From Azonexus fungiphilus (lineage in GTDB: Bacteria; Pseudomonadota; Gammaproteobacteria; Burkholderiales; Rhodocyclaceae), in the NCBI RefSeq assembly GCF_003634965.1, contig NZ_RBXP01000011.1, positions 372,001 to 436,000 on the forward strand: 64,000 nucleotides of DNA. Direction: 5' to 3'. This document shows, piece after piece, positions 1 through 9,571 of this stretch. Numbering within the stretch: the first letter of the stretch is position 1; every line of letters begins with the position of its first letter. The notes beneath the pieces were generated by a model. The model was not told the DNA's origin, did not search any database, and worked only from the letters and a program-made list of their open reading frames with translations. Position numbers and translations under genes: made by a program.

Positions 1-413
1 AGCTGGCGTTGCGCCGCATCGACATCGGCATCATGTACGTCGGCTACCTGGCGATCGTCGGCCAGTTGCTGCTCGTCGCCCTGGCCCGGGTCGCCGATCC
101 CGGCTGGGTCGGCTCGGTGGCGACCCACCTGTTCACCTTCGGCGCCATGGGCTGCGTCATCCCGGCGATGATCGTGCGCATCGCCAACGGCCATACCGGC
201 AGAAAAGTCGTCTTTTCGGCAGTCGACCGTGGCGTCCTCTACCTGATGCTGGCGGCGCTGGCGATCCGCGTCGTCCTGCCGCAGTTCGCTCCCGGGCTGT
301 ACCTGGCCTGCATCCACGCTGCTGCCACCTGCTGGCTGCTGGCTTTCGGCCTGCTCGGCTGGCGCTACATCCCGATCCTGCTCAAGCCGCGCATCGACGG
401 CCGCGAGCACTGA
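1..413 (+). CDS. nnrS: NnrS family membrane protein, C-terminal part
   Basis: The reading frame is open from the window edge and ends in TGA at 411-413, so the true start lies upstream. About 135 residues are visible, with four hydrophobic stretches. The segment FTFGAMGCVIPAMIVRIANGHTGR closely follows the conserved haem/copper-protein motif of NnrS (FTFGAMG...HTGR). NnrS proteins are multi-span inner-membrane haem- and copper-containing proteins linked to nitric-oxide stress and denitrification; that role is family knowledge, not seen here. The rest of the gene and its neighbours are outside the window. Confidence 0.85.
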   Translation, partial: LALRRIDIGIMYVGYLAIVGQLLLVALARVADPGWVGSVATHLFTFGAMGCVIPAMIVRIANGHTGRKVVFSAVDRGVLYLMLAALAIRVVLPQFAPGLYLACIHAAATCWLLAFGLLGWRYIPILLKPRIDGREH

Positions 414-530
414 GCCGACGTTCACGGTCGACCGCCGGAAAATCCGGAAAATCAGGCAGTTGACCGCAACATCGCTTGGTCGCCCCGGCCAGGCGTGGGA
501 CAATCGCGCCCCCGCTCCCGGAAAGCCACC

Positions 531-1541
531 ATGCACCCGCGCAACAAGAATGCCGACGGCTACGACCTCGCCGCGCTGACCGCGACCTCGGCCGCGCTCG
601 CCAAGTACCTGAAGACGACGCCGGCCGGCGCGCCGACCATCGATTTCGCCAACCCGGCGGCGGTCAAGGCGCTCAACCGGGCGCTGCTGATGCATCACTA
701 CGGCGTCCGCGGCTGGGAAATCCCCGAGGGCTACCTGTGCCCGCCGATCCCCGGCCGCGCCGACTACCTGCACGCACTCGCCGACCTGCTCGCCAGCTGC
801 AACAAGAAGAACATCCCGGGCGGCCCCGGCGTGCGCGCGCTCGACATCGGCACCGGCGCCAACCTGGTCTATCCGCTGATCGGCCACGCCGAATACGGCT
901 GGTCCTTCCTCGGCGTGGACATCGACGAGGCGGCGCTGGCCAACGGCGCCCGGATCATCGCCAAGAACCCCGACCTCGACGGCGCCATCGAACTGCGCCA
1001 CCAGCCGGTCTGGGACAACATCTTCACCGGCCTGCTGCGCGCCGGCGAGAGTTTCGACGTCTCGCTGTGCAACCCGCCCTTCCACAATTCGCCCGACGAA
1101 GTCCTGGCGGTCAGCCAGCGCAAGTGGAACAACCTCGGCAAGCCGGGCGCCGGCAAGGGCTCGCTGCAGCCGCGCCTGAACTTCGGCGGCGGCGGCACCG
1201 AACTGTGGTGCAACGGCGGCGAGCGCGCCTTCGTCAAGTCGATGATCGAGCAGAGCGCGCAGATTCCCAAGCGCGTGCTGTGGTTCACGACGCTGCTGTC
1301 GAAGGCCGACAACCTGGTGCACATCGAGGCGGCGCTGAAGAAGGCCAAGGTCGTCGAATCGCGCATCATCCCGATGGCGCAGGGCCAGAAGCAGAGCCGG
1401 ATCGTCGCCTGGACCTTCTGCGCCAACGGCGAACGCGAGAAATGGCGGCGCGAGCGCTGGTCGTCGAAACCGGCCTTCGGCACGCCGCATGACCCCGACA
1501 GCGGGACGGAAAGCGCGTCGACCACGGTCGACCCGGTATAA
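531..1541 (+). CDS. rlmF: 23S rRNA (adenine(1618)-N6)-methyltransferase RlmF
   Basis: Predicted 336 aa SAM-dependent methyltransferase that modifies A1618 of 23S rRNA. The SAM-binding motif LDIGTGAN starts at residue 104 and the N6-adenine methyltransferase catalytic motif NPPF is at 181-184. The N-terminus ([13 protein letters not shown]) is typical of RlmF, so the ATG at 531 is preferred over in-frame codons upstream. The glycine-rich [15 protein letters not shown] segment is also characteristic of the family. Length is close to the usual ~310-340 aa. It is followed 29 bp later by psd on the same strand. Confidence 0.93.
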   Translation: MHPRNKNADGYDLAALTATSAALAKYLKTTPAGAPTIDFANPAAVKALNRALLMHHYGVRGWEIPEGYLCPPIPGRADYLHALADLLASCNKKNIPGGPGVRALDIGTGANLVYPLIGHAEYGWSFLGVDIDEAALANGARIIAKNPDLDGAIELRHQPVWDNIFTGLLRAGESFDVSLCNPPFHNSPDEVLAVSQRKWNNLGKPGAGKGSLQPRLNFGGGGTELWCNGGERAFVKSMIEQSAQIPKRVLWFTTLLSKADNLVHIEAALKKAKVVESRIIPMAQGQKQSRIVAWTFCANGEREKWRRERWSSKPAFGTPHDPDSGTESASTTVDPV

Positions 1542-1570
1542 TTGCCATTTTTCACAATCCGGAATCGCCT

Positions 1571-2422
1571 GTGTCCGACCGCCTTGCCGTCCTGCCCCAA
1601 TACCTGCTCCCGAAACAGGCGCTGACCCGCCTCGCCGGCCGGCTCGCCGCCGCCGAGGCCGGCACCCTGACAACCTCGGTGATCCGCTGGTTCGTCGGCC
1701 GTTACGGCGTCGACATGAACGAAGCGGCCGAACCCGACATCGCCGCCTACAAGAGCTTCAACGAATTCTTCACCCGGCCGCTGAAGGCCGGCGCCCGGCC
1801 GCTCGCCGACGCCGACTTCCTCTGTCCGGTGGACGGCGCGATCAGCCAGTTCGGCGCCATCGAGCGCGACCAGATCTTCCAGGCCAAGGGCCACAGCTAC
1901 TCGACCACCGCGCTGCTCGGCGGCGACCGCGAGCTCGCCGCACGCTTCGAGAACGGCCAGTTCGCCACGCTCTACCTCAGCCCGCGCGACTACCACCGCA
2001 TCCACATGCCCTGCGCCGGCCGGCTGACACGGATGATCCACGTCCCCGGCGCCCTCTTCTCGGTCAATCCGACCACCGCCCGCGGCGTGCCCGGGCTGTT
2101 CGCACGCAACGAGCGCGTCGTCTGCATCTTCGAAGGCGAGCACGGCCCGTTCGCGCTGGTCCTGGTTGGCGCCACCATCGTCGGCAGCATGGCGACCGTC
2201 TGGCAGGGCACGATCAACCCGCCGCGCCCGGGCGTCGTGCGCGAATGGCGCTACGACGGCGATACCACGGTCAACCTCGAAAAAGGCCAGGAAATGGGCC
2301 GCTTCCTGCTCGGCTCGACGGTGGTCATGGCCTTCCCCAGGAACTGCCTGCAGTTCAATCCCGACTGGGCGCCGGCCCGCGCCATCCGCATGGGCGAAGC
2401 GATGGGCAGCCGGGCGGCCTGA
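1571..2422 (+). CDS. psd: Phosphatidylserine decarboxylase proenzyme
   Basis: 283 aa, starting with GTG. Makes phosphatidylethanolamine from phosphatidylserine at the inner membrane and matures by self-cleavage to a pyruvoyl enzyme. The LGST cleavage motif lies at residues 247-250, with the serine at 249 becoming the pyruvoyl group. Other conserved segments are [19 protein letters not shown] and [12 protein letters not shown], which contains the catalytic histidines. Length is normal for the short bacterial type. Stop and the following mnmH start are only two bases apart, suggesting translational coupling. Confidence 0.95.
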   Translation: MSDRLAVLPQYLLPKQALTRLAGRLAAAEAGTLTTSVIRWFVGRYGVDMNEAAEPDIAAYKSFNEFFTRPLKAGARPLADADFLCPVDGAISQFGAIERDQIFQAKGHSYSTTALLGGDRELAARFENGQFATLYLSPRDYHRIHMPCAGRLTRMIHVPGALFSVNPTTARGVPGLFARNERVVCIFEGEHGPFALVLVGATIVGSMATVWQGTINPPRPGVVREWRYDGDTTVNLEKGQEMGRFLLGSTVVMAFPRNCLQFNPDWAPARAIRMGEAMGSRAA

Positions 2423-2424
2423 AC

Positions 2425-3492
2425 GTGAACGGCAGCGCAACGCCGCGGCGGCGCAAGGGCATCGCGACGCTGGCCGAACTCGACGCGTTCGACAGCATCA
2501 TCGATGTCCGCTCGCCGGCCGAATTCGCCGACGACCACATCCCCGGCGCAATTTCCTGCCCGGTCCTCGACGACGCGCAACGCGCCGAGGTCGGCACGCT
2601 GTACAAGCAGGTCTCGCCCTTCGTCGCCAAGAAGCTGGGCGCCGCCTACATCTCGGCCAACATCGCCGGCCACCTGCAACGCCTTTTCCTCAACCACGAC
2701 AAGCACTGGCGCCCGCTGATCGTCTGCTGGCGCGGCGGCATGCGCTCGGGCGCGATGACCACGGTACTGCGTTCGATCGGCTGGGACGCCTGCCAGTTCG
2801 AGGGCGGCTACAAGACCTTCCGCAGCCACGTGCTCGGCGAACTCGAACGCCTGCCCGGCGGCCTGCGCTTCGTCGTCATCGACGGCCCGACCGGCTCGGC
2901 CAAGACGCGCGTGCTCCAGGCGATCGCCGGCCATGGCGGACAGGCGCTCGATCTCGAGGCGCTGGCCTGCCACAAGGGCTCGGTGCTCGGCCGCCTGCCC
3001 GGCCTGCCGCAACCCTCGCAGAAATGGTTCGAGACCCAGCTGTGGCAGGCGCTGCGCGGCTTCGATCCGGCCCGGCCGGTATTCGTCGAAGCCGAATCGC
3101 GCAAGATCGGCAGCCTGCGCCTGCCGGAAAACCTGTTCGTGGCGATGCAGGCCGGCAAACTGTGCACGATCGAGGCCGACCTGGCCGCCCGGGTCGCCTT
3201 CCTGCAGCGTGACTACGACTACTTCACGGTGGACGCCGCCAGCCTCAAGCGCCATCTCGATGCACTGCGGCCGCTGCTCGGCCACGAACGGATCAATGCC
3301 TGGCACGCGCAGATCGACGCGCAGGATTTCGCCGGGCTGACCGAGTCGCTGCTGCGCCATCACTACGACCCGCTCTATGCCCGCGCCCGGGCCCGCGACT
3401 ACGGCACCGGCAACCGCCGCAGCCACGCTGCCGGCGGACTCGACGCCGCCGACATCGAACGGCTGGCGCGCCAGATCCTGGAGGCTGCATGA
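2425..3492 (+). CDS. mnmH: tRNA 2-selenouridine synthase MnmH (SelU)
   Basis: 355 aa from a GTG start two bases after the psd stop. The enzyme exchanges the 2-thio group of mnm5s2U34 in some tRNAs for selenium using selenophosphate. An N-terminal rhodanese domain contains IDVRSPAEFADDHIPGA and the active-site loop CWRGGMRSG with the catalytic Cys at 101. A C-terminal P-loop domain has GPTGSAKT at 154-161. Its presence implies a selenophosphate synthetase (SelD) elsewhere in the genome; none is in this window. The downstream small membrane protein overlaps its stop by 4 bp. Confidence 0.93.
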   Translation: MNGSATPRRRKGIATLAELDAFDSIIDVRSPAEFADDHIPGAISCPVLDDAQRAEVGTLYKQVSPFVAKKLGAAYISANIAGHLQRLFLNHDKHWRPLIVCWRGGMRSGAMTTVLRSIGWDACQFEGGYKTFRSHVLGELERLPGGLRFVVIDGPTGSAKTRVLQAIAGHGGQALDLEALACHKGSVLGRLPGLPQPSQKWFETQLWQALRGFDPARPVFVEAESRKIGSLRLPENLFVAMQAGKLCTIEADLAARVAFLQRDYDYFTVDAASLKRHLDALRPLLGHERINAWHAQIDAQDFAGLTESLLRHHYDPLYARARARDYGTGNRRSHAAGGLDAADIERLARQILEAA

Positions 3493-3794
3493 AACCCCGC
3501 CACACCGTCCTGCTCATGCGCGGCGTCAGCCTTGCCGCAATCTTCGCCCCGCTCGCCTGGATCGCCTGGGCGTACACCCCGGCGCCGCTGGTCGGCGCGC
3601 TCGGCATCGCCGCGGCCCTGGTCTCGATCCGCATCGGCCAGGCCGGCGAGGCCCGCTACGGGCGCCGCGTCCCGGTCACCGAAATGCTCGCGCTCGGCCG
3701 CCAGGGCGACCGGCAGATGCTGCTCGGCGGCCTCGCCGGCTACCTGATGATCGTCCTCTTCGCGCTGGCCGCCTGGCTCGCCTGGCGTTACTGA
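3489..3794 (+). CDS. Small membrane protein of unknown function
   Basis: 101 aa; the ATG overlaps the mnmH stop (ATGA), so the two are probably co-translated. Two hydrophobic segments, about residues 10-48 (possibly two short helices) and 76-100, flank a polar loop with [30 protein letters not shown] do not recognise a family. It is one base upstream of yaiI. The coupling to neighbours and the codon use match real genes, so I take it as genuine. Confidence 0.7.
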   Translation: MKPRHTVLLMRGVSLAAIFAPLAWIAWAYTPAPLVGALGIAAALVSIRIGQAGEARYGRRVPVTEMLALGRQGDRQMLLGGLAGYLMIVLFALAAWLAWRY

Positions 3795-3795
3795 G

Positions 3796-4245
3796 ATGCG
3801 CATCTGGGTCGACGCCGACGCCTGTCCGGGCGTGATCAAGGAAATCATCTTCCGCGCCGCCGAACGCTGCCGGATCGAGACGACGCTGGTCGCCAACCAG
3901 ATGCTGCGCACGCCGCCCTCGAAATACATCCGCGCGATCCAGGTCGCGCACGGCTTCGACGTCGCCGACGCACACATCGTCGCCCAGGCGGCACCGGGCG
4001 ACCTGGTGGTCACCGCCGACATCCCGCTCGCGGCGCTGGTCATCGAGCGCGGCGCCCAGGCGCTGAACCCGCGCGGCGAGCTGTACACCACGGCGACCAT
4101 CCGCGAACGCCTGAACCTGCGCGACTTCATGGAAGGCCTGCGCGCCGCCGGCATCGAGACCGGCGGCCCGGCGGCGTTCAGCCAGGCCGACCGGCAAGCC
4201 TTCGCCAACCAGCTCGACCGCCTGCTCGCCCGCCTGGCGCGCTGA
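3796..4245 (+). CDS. yaiI: YaiI/YqxD family (UPF0178) protein
   Basis: 149 aa. The N-terminus [11 protein letters not shown] and the downstream [17 protein letters not shown] and LNPRGELYT segments match the UPF0178 family, a PIN-like fold with conserved acidic residues; its biochemical activity is not established. Length is normal (~150 aa). It starts one base after the small membrane protein gene and appears to be the last gene of the psd-mnmH run. Its TGA directly abuts the stop of trmJ on the opposite strand (4245/4246). Confidence 0.92.
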   Translation: MRIWVDADACPGVIKEIIFRAAERCRIETTLVANQMLRTPPSKYIRAIQVAHGFDVADAHIVAQAAPGDLVVTADIPLAALVIERGAQALNPRGELYTTATIRERLNLRDFMEGLRAAGIETGGPAAFSQADRQAFANQLDRLLARLAR

Positions 4246-5007
4246 TCAGTCCTTGCGCCCGTGGCCGGTCGGCTGGCGGGTGGCGGCGAGGATGCCGCGC
4301 AGGATGTTGACCTCGTCCTTCTCCAGGCCGACCCGGCCGAACAGCCGGCGCAGCTTGGGCAACAGGCGGCCGGGCTGCTGCGGATTGTAGAAGCCGGTTT
4401 CGGTCATCACCGACTCGAGATGGCCGTACAAGCCCTCGATCTCGTCATGCGTCGCCGGCAGCGCCGCGAACGGCGTCGCCTTCTGCTCGGGCAGCGGCGC
4501 GGCGCCATCGAAGGCGGCCATCCGGCACTCGTAGCAAAGCACCTGGACGGCAGCGCCGAGGTTCAGCGAACTGAACCCGGGATCGGTCGGAATCGTCACC
4601 GCCGCCTGGCATTGCAGCACCTCCTCGTTGGCCAGCCCGACCGTCTCGTTGCCGAAGACCAGCGCCACCTCGCCGCTCGCCGCGGCTTCGAGCAGGCGCG
4701 CCATGGTCTGGCGCGGACTGCCGACGGCCGGCCCGAGATCACGCCGGCGCGCCGACATGGCCACGGCAAAGACGCATCCGTGCAGCGCCTCGGCCAGCGT
4801 CGCGGTAATTTTTGCGCGCTGCAGCAGGTCGACCGCTCCCGTCGCCCGCGTATCGGCCTCGGGATCGGGAAACTGCTTCGGCGTCACCAGGCGCAGGTCG
4901 GTGAGGCCCATCGTCTTCATCGCCCGCGCCGCAGCGCCGATGTTGCCGGGATGACTGGGGCGGCAAAGCACCACCCTGATGCGGGAAAGCAGGACTTCGG
5001 GTTTCAT
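4246..5007 (-). CDS. trmJ: tRNA (cytidine/uridine-2'-O-)-methyltransferase TrmJ
   Basis: 253 aa SPOUT-class methyltransferase that 2'-O-methylates position 32 of tRNAs. The start chosen is the ATG at 5007, giving MKPEVLLSRIRVVLCRPSHPGNIGAAARAM, the family N-terminus; an upstream in-frame start would add an unrelated extension and run into the suhB promoter region. The knotted SAM site is seen as LVFGNETVGL and SLNLGAAVQVLCYE. It is divergent from suhB, with an 83 bp shared upstream region, and convergent with yaiI. Confidence 0.92.
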   Translation of the reverse strand: MKPEVLLSRIRVVLCRPSHPGNIGAAARAMKTMGLTDLRLVTPKQFPDPEADTRATGAVDLLQRAKITATLAEALHGCVFAVAMSARRRDLGPAVGSPRQTMARLLEAAASGEVALVFGNETVGLANEEVLQCQAAVTIPTDPGFSSLNLGAAVQVLCYECRMAAFDGAAPLPEQKATPFAALPATHDEIEGLYGHLESVMTETGFYNPQQPGRLLPKLRRLFGRVGLEKDEVNILRGILAATRQPTGHGRKD

Positions 5008-5090
5008 GGTGTAAAATTCGCGGTTTCCAAATTTGTATCGGGCGGCATCCGGTTCACGACCGCGGCCAGCCGATCGCTCTTTCATAAGCC

Positions 5091-5903
5091 ATGCATCCAG
5101 CACTCAATATCGCCATCAAGGCCGCGCGTCGCGCCGGCCAGGTCATCAACCGCGCTTCCAACGACCTCGAGGGACTCAAGGTCGCCTCGAAGCAGCCGAA
5201 CGACTTCGTCACCGAAGTCGACAAGGCCGCCGAAGCCGCGATCATCGAAACCCTGCTGGAGGCTTATCCGAACTACGCCATTCTAGCAGAGGAGTCCGGG
5301 CTGACTCCGGCGCGCGGCGGCAACGACGGCGAATACCAGTGGATCATCGATCCACTCGACGGCACCACCAACTTCATCCACGGCATGCCGCAATACGCCG
5401 TCTCGATCGCCCTGGCGCGCGGCAAGATCATCGAGCAGGCGGTGGTCTTCGATCCCAACCGCAACGAGCTGTTCACCGCCACCAAGGGCGGCGGCGCCTT
5501 CCTCAACGAGCGCCGCATCCGCGTCTCGCGCCGCACCAAGCTGGGCGAAGCGCTGATCGGAACCGGTTTCCCCTACCGCGAATTCGACAAGATCGACCTC
5601 TACCTGTCGATCTTCAAGGAACTGGCGCAGAAGACCGCCGGCCAGCGCCGCCCGGGCGCCGCTTCGCTCGACCTCGCCTACGTCGCCTGCGGCCGTTACG
5701 ACGGCTTCTGGGAATTCGGCCTGGCACCCTGGGACATGGCCGCCGGCGCCCTGCTCATCTCCGAAGCCGGCGGCCTGGTTGCCGACCTGCGCGGCGAGGC
5801 CAACTACCTCGAAACCGGCAACGTCATCGCCGGCACGCCGAAGGTCTTCGCACCGCTGCTCAAGCTGATCGAGGAGCAGTTGCCGGAATCGGTGCGCGGC
5901 TGA
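5091..5903 (+). CDS. suhB: Inositol-1-monophosphatase SuhB
   Basis: 270 aa, a Mg2+-dependent inositol monophosphatase. The metal-binding motif DPLDGTTNF runs from residue 87 (Asp87, Asp90), followed by the second motif [19 protein letters not shown], contributing the first glutamate ligand, is also present. In Enterobacteria SuhB additionally participates in rRNA transcription antitermination; whether it does here is unknown. It is divergent from trmJ and followed by a strong bidirectional terminator. Confidence 0.95.
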   Translation: MHPALNIAIKAARRAGQVINRASNDLEGLKVASKQPNDFVTEVDKAAEAAIIETLLEAYPNYAILAEESGLTPARGGNDGEYQWIIDPLDGTTNFIHGMPQYAVSIALARGKIIEQAVVFDPNRNELFTATKGGGAFLNERRIRVSRRTKLGEALIGTGFPYREFDKIDLYLSIFKELAQKTAGQRRPGAASLDLAYVACGRYDGFWEFGLAPWDMAAGALLISEAGGLVADLRGEANYLETGNVIAGTPKVFAPLLKLIEEQLPESVRG

Positions 5904-5921
5904 ACGCCTTCAGCCCACCGG

Positions 5922-5947
5922 AAAAAAGCGCCGCCCGGCGCTTTTTT
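5922..5947. terminator. Bidirectional rho-independent terminator
   Basis: A-tract, stem GCGCC/GGCGC with a GCCC loop and a T-tract form an almost perfect 11 bp inverted repeat with A/T tracts on both sides. It separates convergent suhB (+) and the Sir2 gene (-), so it can serve both. Confidence 0.85.
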
Positions 5948-6729
5948 TACGCCTGCAGCCGGGCGAGCAGCGCCGACATCGCCGCTGCCGCCCCCAGCGG
6001 TAAGTAGAAGTCGACGTGATCGCTGAGCGGCGTCCGCTGCGGATTGATCTCGACCGTCGGTACGCCGGCCTGCAAGGCCAGCGCAACCGGCTCGACGATG
6101 TAGGGAAAATTGGCCGACGTGCCGATCGTCAGCACCAGGTCGAAGCCGCTCGCCAGTTCGTCGCGCAAGCGCTTCACCGCCGCCGCCGGCAGCGGCTCGT
6201 CGAAGAGGACCACGTCGGGGCGCAGGATCGCCGCGCACGCCGGGCAAGGCGGCGGCAAGGCCCGGCCGGCCAGCGACGCCGGTGTCTCGCGGTAGCCACA
6301 GCGGGGACAGTAGAGGTCGCGCAGGTCGCCGTGGATTTCGATCAGGGCTCGGCTGCCGGCCTGGCGGTGCAGGCCGTCGACATTCTGCGTCAGCGTCAGC
6401 ACGTGCGGCAGACGCTGCTCGAGCCAGGCGATGGCCAGGTGCGCCGCATTCGGTTGCGCGCCACGGCAGGTTTCCTCGATCTGCGCCAGGTATTTCCAGG
6501 TGATCTCCGGGCGCGTGCGGAAAACCGGGCCGGACAACGCACGCTCGATCGACATCCCGTCGGCGGTCGCCCTGCCCTCGTAGAGACCGCCGGTACCACG
6601 ATACGTCGGCAGGCCGGAGTCGGCGGAGATGCCGGCCCCGGTGATGAACAGGACGCGCCGTGCCGCCGCCAGTTCCTCGGCGACGGCGTCGAGCTGCAGC
6701 GGAAGTTTGCCGGATCTGACGGTCGACAC
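5947..6729 (-). CDS. cobB: Sir2-family NAD-dependent protein deacylase
   Basis: 260 aa with a GTG start three bases after the stop of the upstream gene. Sirtuin motifs are present in order: GAGIS at 31-35, PTYRGTGGLYEG, TQNVDGLH, the catalytic histidine in IEIHGDL, a four-cysteine zinc site (CPRC...CPAC), DVVLFDEPLP and GTSANFPY. It should deacylate lysines of proteins using NAD+. Class assignment is not secure: residues diagnostic of desuccinylases are not evident, so general deacetylase activity is the safer reading. It forms a two-gene operon with the SprA-related gene. Confidence 0.92.
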   Translation of the reverse strand: MSTVRSGKLPLQLDAVAEELAAARRVLFITGAGISADSGLPTYRGTGGLYEGRATADGMSIERALSGPVFRTRPEITWKYLAQIEETCRGAQPNAAHLAIAWLEQRLPHVLTLTQNVDGLHRQAGSRALIEIHGDLRDLYCPRCGYRETPASLAGRALPPPCPACAAILRPDVVLFDEPLPAAAVKRLRDELASGFDLVLTIGTSANFPYIVEPVALALQAGVPTVEINPQRTPLSDHVDFYLPLGAAAAMSALLARLQA

Positions 6730-6732
6730 GCC

Positions 6733-7251
6733 TCAGGCCCGAATATCGACGATGCTGCCGCTGGCCGATCCCGGCGCCGACAGGTAAGCCGCCGCGCCAC
6801 CACCACCGCCGCTGGCGGCCTGCGCCCGCTGCTGCGCCAGCGCCATCCGCGCAGTGACCTCCATCTGCGTCGCCGCTGCCGCCACCGAACGATCCTGCGG
6901 CGACGGGTCGGCCGGCGCCAGCGCCGCCGAGCGGATTCGCCGGGCACGCGCGATCGTTTCCTCGGGCGTACGCCCCGGCGACGTATCGATGCCGACCTCG
7001 CCGGCCACCGCATAGCTCTGCCCGTCAGGCCCCTTCTCGTAGGTGAAGCTGGCGCCGGAAGTCACCACCCCGGCGCCGGCAGCAAGGTGTGCCATCTCGT
7101 GCTGGCGGACCTGGCGGTCGATCTGCTTGAGCTTGGCAACTTGCGCCGCCTGGTCGGCATCCAGCTCGCCGGACGCCGCCCCGCCAGCCTGGCGACTTGC
7201 ACCCGGGGCGTAAGCACTGCTGCTGGCGGAGGAGACGGCGGAGACGTTCAT
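6733..7251 (-). CDS. SprA-related putative metalloprotease
   Basis: 172 aa. A low-complexity Ala/Ser/Gly-rich N-terminus is followed by LKQIDRQVRQHEMAHLAAGAG, containing an HExxH zinc-protease signature at 51-55, then TYEKGPDGQSYAVAGEVGID. This order matches the SprA-related family (putative metalloprotease CJM1_0395 type). Function of the family is unknown. The C-terminus is again Gly/Ala-rich. It is upstream of and coupled to the sirtuin gene. Confidence 0.8.
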   Translation of the reverse strand: MNVSAVSSASSSAYAPGASRQAGGAASGELDADQAAQVAKLKQIDRQVRQHEMAHLAAGAGVVTSGASFTYEKGPDGQSYAVAGEVGIDTSPGRTPEETIARARRIRSAALAPADPSPQDRSVAAAATQMEVTARMALAQQRAQAASGGGGGAAAYLSAPGSASGSIVDIRA

Positions 7252-7347
7252 CGAGATCCGGAAGAATCGCTGGGCGACGGTTTCATCTTAGGTGCTCGGC
7301 CGATTTAATCAATTCAGCGGCGAGTCGGCAAATTTTACCGTTCTCGA

Positions 7348-7375
7348 TTGACCGGCGCCGCGCTTCTGCTACAAT
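7348..7375 (+). promoter_or_regulatory. Promoter of the tRNA-Ser gene
   Basis: TTGACC at 7348-7353 and TACAAT at 7370-7375, separated by 16 bp, sit 11 bp before the tRNA 5' end. A GC-rich discriminator follows, typical of stable-RNA promoters. Confidence 0.7.
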
Positions 7376-7386
7376 GCGCGGCTTCC

Positions 7387-7478
<92 letters not shown>

Positions 7479-7491
7479 GACACCTTGAACG

Positions 7492-7514
7492 ACGGCCCTT
7501 TTCGGGCCGTTTTT
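7492..7514 (+). terminator. Terminator after tRNA-Ser
   Basis: ACGGCCC, a 5-base loop and GGGCCGT are followed by a T-tract. A related hairpin follows each of the other two att cores (19020 and 23029). Confidence 0.8.
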
Positions 7515-7521
7515 CATTTCC

Positions 7522-7540
7522 ACCCATCACCTGACCCATC
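7522..7540 (+). repeat. Paired ACCCATC repeat, left end of element A
   Basis: ACCCATC at 7522-7528 and 7534-7540, 12 bp apart, starts 56 bp after the att core (core at 7466). The same pair occurs at 17092, 18851, 19050 and 22861. It is a candidate arm-type binding site for the integrase. Confidence 0.6.
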
Positions 7541-7672
7541 CTTTTCGGTGCTATGTAGTGAGATGGTGTGATCCGCAGCGTTCTGTGTTGCTGGCCCAAG
7601 CTGGGATAAGTGCTCGCCAAAATTCATATACGCAGATAGCATCGGCCCAATGTACCTAGAGAAAGAACTTGC

Positions 7673-8641
7673 ATGGGCTGGAACGACCGAATTGAGGACA
7701 GTGAGCTTGGCAATCTTCCACCTGAAGCATTCGGAAATGTTTTCGACGTAGAAGGTCCCTTTGATCCAGAAAATACCTGGCTCGAATCGGCTGACGAAGA
7801 AGACCAACGAATCGCCGTAAAGGAATGGTTTCTTGCTAGATATTGCGATCCCGCGTTAGAAACTCCTTACAACGGCAAAGAAGGCGGCTATCTGTTTATC
7901 AATGGTGGGCCGTTTGATCCTGCAGATGAAATTCCTGAGCGTTTCTCCGGCATTGTGAGCGACGAAATCATTGATGATGTGATCGGTGAACTGCACGGAG
8001 ATGTCGGAGAAATGTGGGCTCCTATTGACTTTGCTCCTGACTACGATGAATACCTGTCGTACGAACCGCACAGCCGAGATGAGCCTGGTATTGCATTCAA
8101 TAAACGCCTTGGGGAAATCGAACGGGTTTTACTCCTTACTACTCAAACAGACCCGCAAACGGCCAAGCTCTTGGAGCAATTGGCTTTCGGTTCTGTCATT
8201 TCAGCTATCGAGGCTTTTCTCGCTGAAATCACCACATATTGGGCAGTGGAAGATGATGCTGTTTTGCAGCGTGTTGCAGCAAAGGAACTGAAGGATCGGA
8301 AATTTACTTTGACAGAGATTTTTGACGATGCGGATACGTTCAAATCGACTGTCCTGACCCATTTGGCTAGCAACGTTGTTTGGCATCGATTGGATAAGCT
8401 AAAGCCGACTATAGAGCATGGTTTGCGGGTCAGCCTCCCTGATATTGGGGGGCTAATGTCCGCAGTGAATATTCGCCACGATATAGTTCATCGTGCTGGC
8501 CGAACTAAGGAGGGGCAGCAGATTACAATAAACGCGGATCAGGTGAAGGAGTTGTGCTGGAAGGCAAGAGAATTCGTGACGGCGATGGAAGCCGAGATCA
8601 ATAGAAGCTTTCCTCGCGAAGCCGACACCGAAGACTTCTAG
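7673..8641 (+). CDS. HEPN-like hypothetical protein
   Basis: 322 aa. The N-terminal half contains RIAVKEWFLARYCDPALETPYNGKEGGYLF...GGPFDPADEI, a strongly acidic segment that I have seen associated with HEPN-type proteins. Near the C-terminus RHDIVH at 268-273 fits the HEPN R-x4-H ribonuclease motif, in a helical context. HEPN proteins are often RNases in toxin-antitoxin or defence systems. The assignment rests on the motif and predicted helices only. It is the first gene inside element A and is convergent with the 5'-nucleotidase gene. Confidence 0.6.
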   Translation: MGWNDRIEDSELGNLPPEAFGNVFDVEGPFDPENTWLESADEEDQRIAVKEWFLARYCDPALETPYNGKEGGYLFINGGPFDPADEIPERFSGIVSDEIIDDVIGELHGDVGEMWAPIDFAPDYDEYLSYEPHSRDEPGIAFNKRLGEIERVLLLTTQTDPQTAKLLEQLAFGSVISAIEAFLAEITTYWAVEDDAVLQRVAAKELKDRKFTLTEIFDDADTFKSTVLTHLASNVVWHRLDKLKPTIEHGLRVSLPDIGGLMSAVNIRHDIVHRAGRTKEGQQITINADQVKELCWKAREFVTAMEAEINRSFPREADTEDF

Positions 8642-8650
8642 TTAATCGTA

Positions 8651-9571
8651 TCATTTGAGCGAGGTAGCCAATTCGTTTGCGACCCCGCTAACTACATGCC
8701 CGACCGGGCCAGCGGAAGCTGCTGACTGACAATGTCGGGTCTGATCATCGAAGAAGAAATCGGGCTCAAATTCCTTCAGGAATGGCCCTTTTTCCAATCC
8801 GCCGAGGAACATCGCTTCATCGACGCTGATATTCCAGCCCATCAGCGTTCGTATCGCTCGTTCATGGGCGGGGGCGCTTCGTGCAGTGACCAAAGCCGTC
8901 CTGATCTTGATCGGACTATCGTTCGCAGTCGCCAGTTGCAACTTGTGAATGGCATCGAGTAGTGGCTTGAATGGCCCCGGCGGCAAAGGTTGGAATGCCT
9001 TGCTCCGCTCATGTTCGGTGAATGCGGGCAATCCTTGGCTTTGATATACCCGCTCGGCCTCATCGGAGAACAATACCGCGTCGCCGTCAAAGGCAATCCG
9101 GATTTCGTGGGGATGGCGGTCGGCCTCAATTGCCGATTGGGCGAATACACGCGCTGCCGGGTAGCCAGCCTGTAAGGCGTTCCTGACGTCCTCTTCGTGA
9201 GCGGAGAGAAACAGATTGGCACCGAGCGGAGTAAGGTAACGATAGGCAGGTCTGCCCCTCGTAAATACTCCCCGGGTCAGGCCAAGTCCGTGATGATCTG
9301 CTGATCGGAATACGCGCAATCCGGAAACCGGGTCGTTTCTGGAAACGATGATGACTTCTACGCGCTGCTCTCCGGTCGTGTTCAGTGCGAGCAATTTCTT
9401 GACCAGCGGGAAGGCGCACCCGGGCTTTGCTGCGCTATCCAGCCGGGAAAGCTGAAGCTGCATATAGGCGGTATCGTCCTGCGCCTCGAATACCTGATTC
9501 TCTTCCTCGAAATCGAACAGGGCGCGAGCGGAGAGGGCGACGACGAGCTGGTTGTCTAATGTGGCTGGCAT
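8651..9571 (-). CDS. Cytosolic 5'-nucleotidase (NT5C1-type family)
   Basis: 306 aa. Conserved segments of the 5'-nucleotidase family (PF06189-type) are clear: LVVALSARALFDFEEEN, RSADHHGLGLTRGVFTRG, AFDGDAVLFSDEAERVY, LVTARSAPAHERAIRTL and FLGGLEKGPFL followed by FFFDDQ. The family dephosphorylates nucleoside 5'-monophosphates. Length is full and no key motif is broken. It is unusual cargo for a small integrative element; it could alter nucleotide pools of the host or of a phage, but that is inference. Start ATG at 9571; convergent with the HEPN-like gene. Confidence 0.88.
   Translation of the reverse strand: MPATLDNQLVVALSARALFDFEEENQVFEAQDDTAYMQLQLSRLDSAAKPGCAFPLVKKLLALNTTGEQRVEVIIVSRNDPVSGLRVFRSADHHGLGLTRGVFTRGRPAYRYLTPLGANLFLSAHEEDVRNALQAGYPAARVFAQSAIEADRHPHEIRIAFDGDAVLFSDEAERVYQSQGLPAFTEHERSKAFQPLPPGPFKPLLDAIHKLQLATANDSPIKIRTALVTARSAPAHERAIRTLMGWNISVDEAMFLGGLEKGPFLKEFEPDFFFDDQTRHCQSAASAGPVGHVVSGVANELATSLK

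Noticed and set aside
869-2440. Long minus-strand open frame across rlmF and psd
   Set aside because: Composition is the antisense shadow of two well-supported plus-strand genes; no family similarity.
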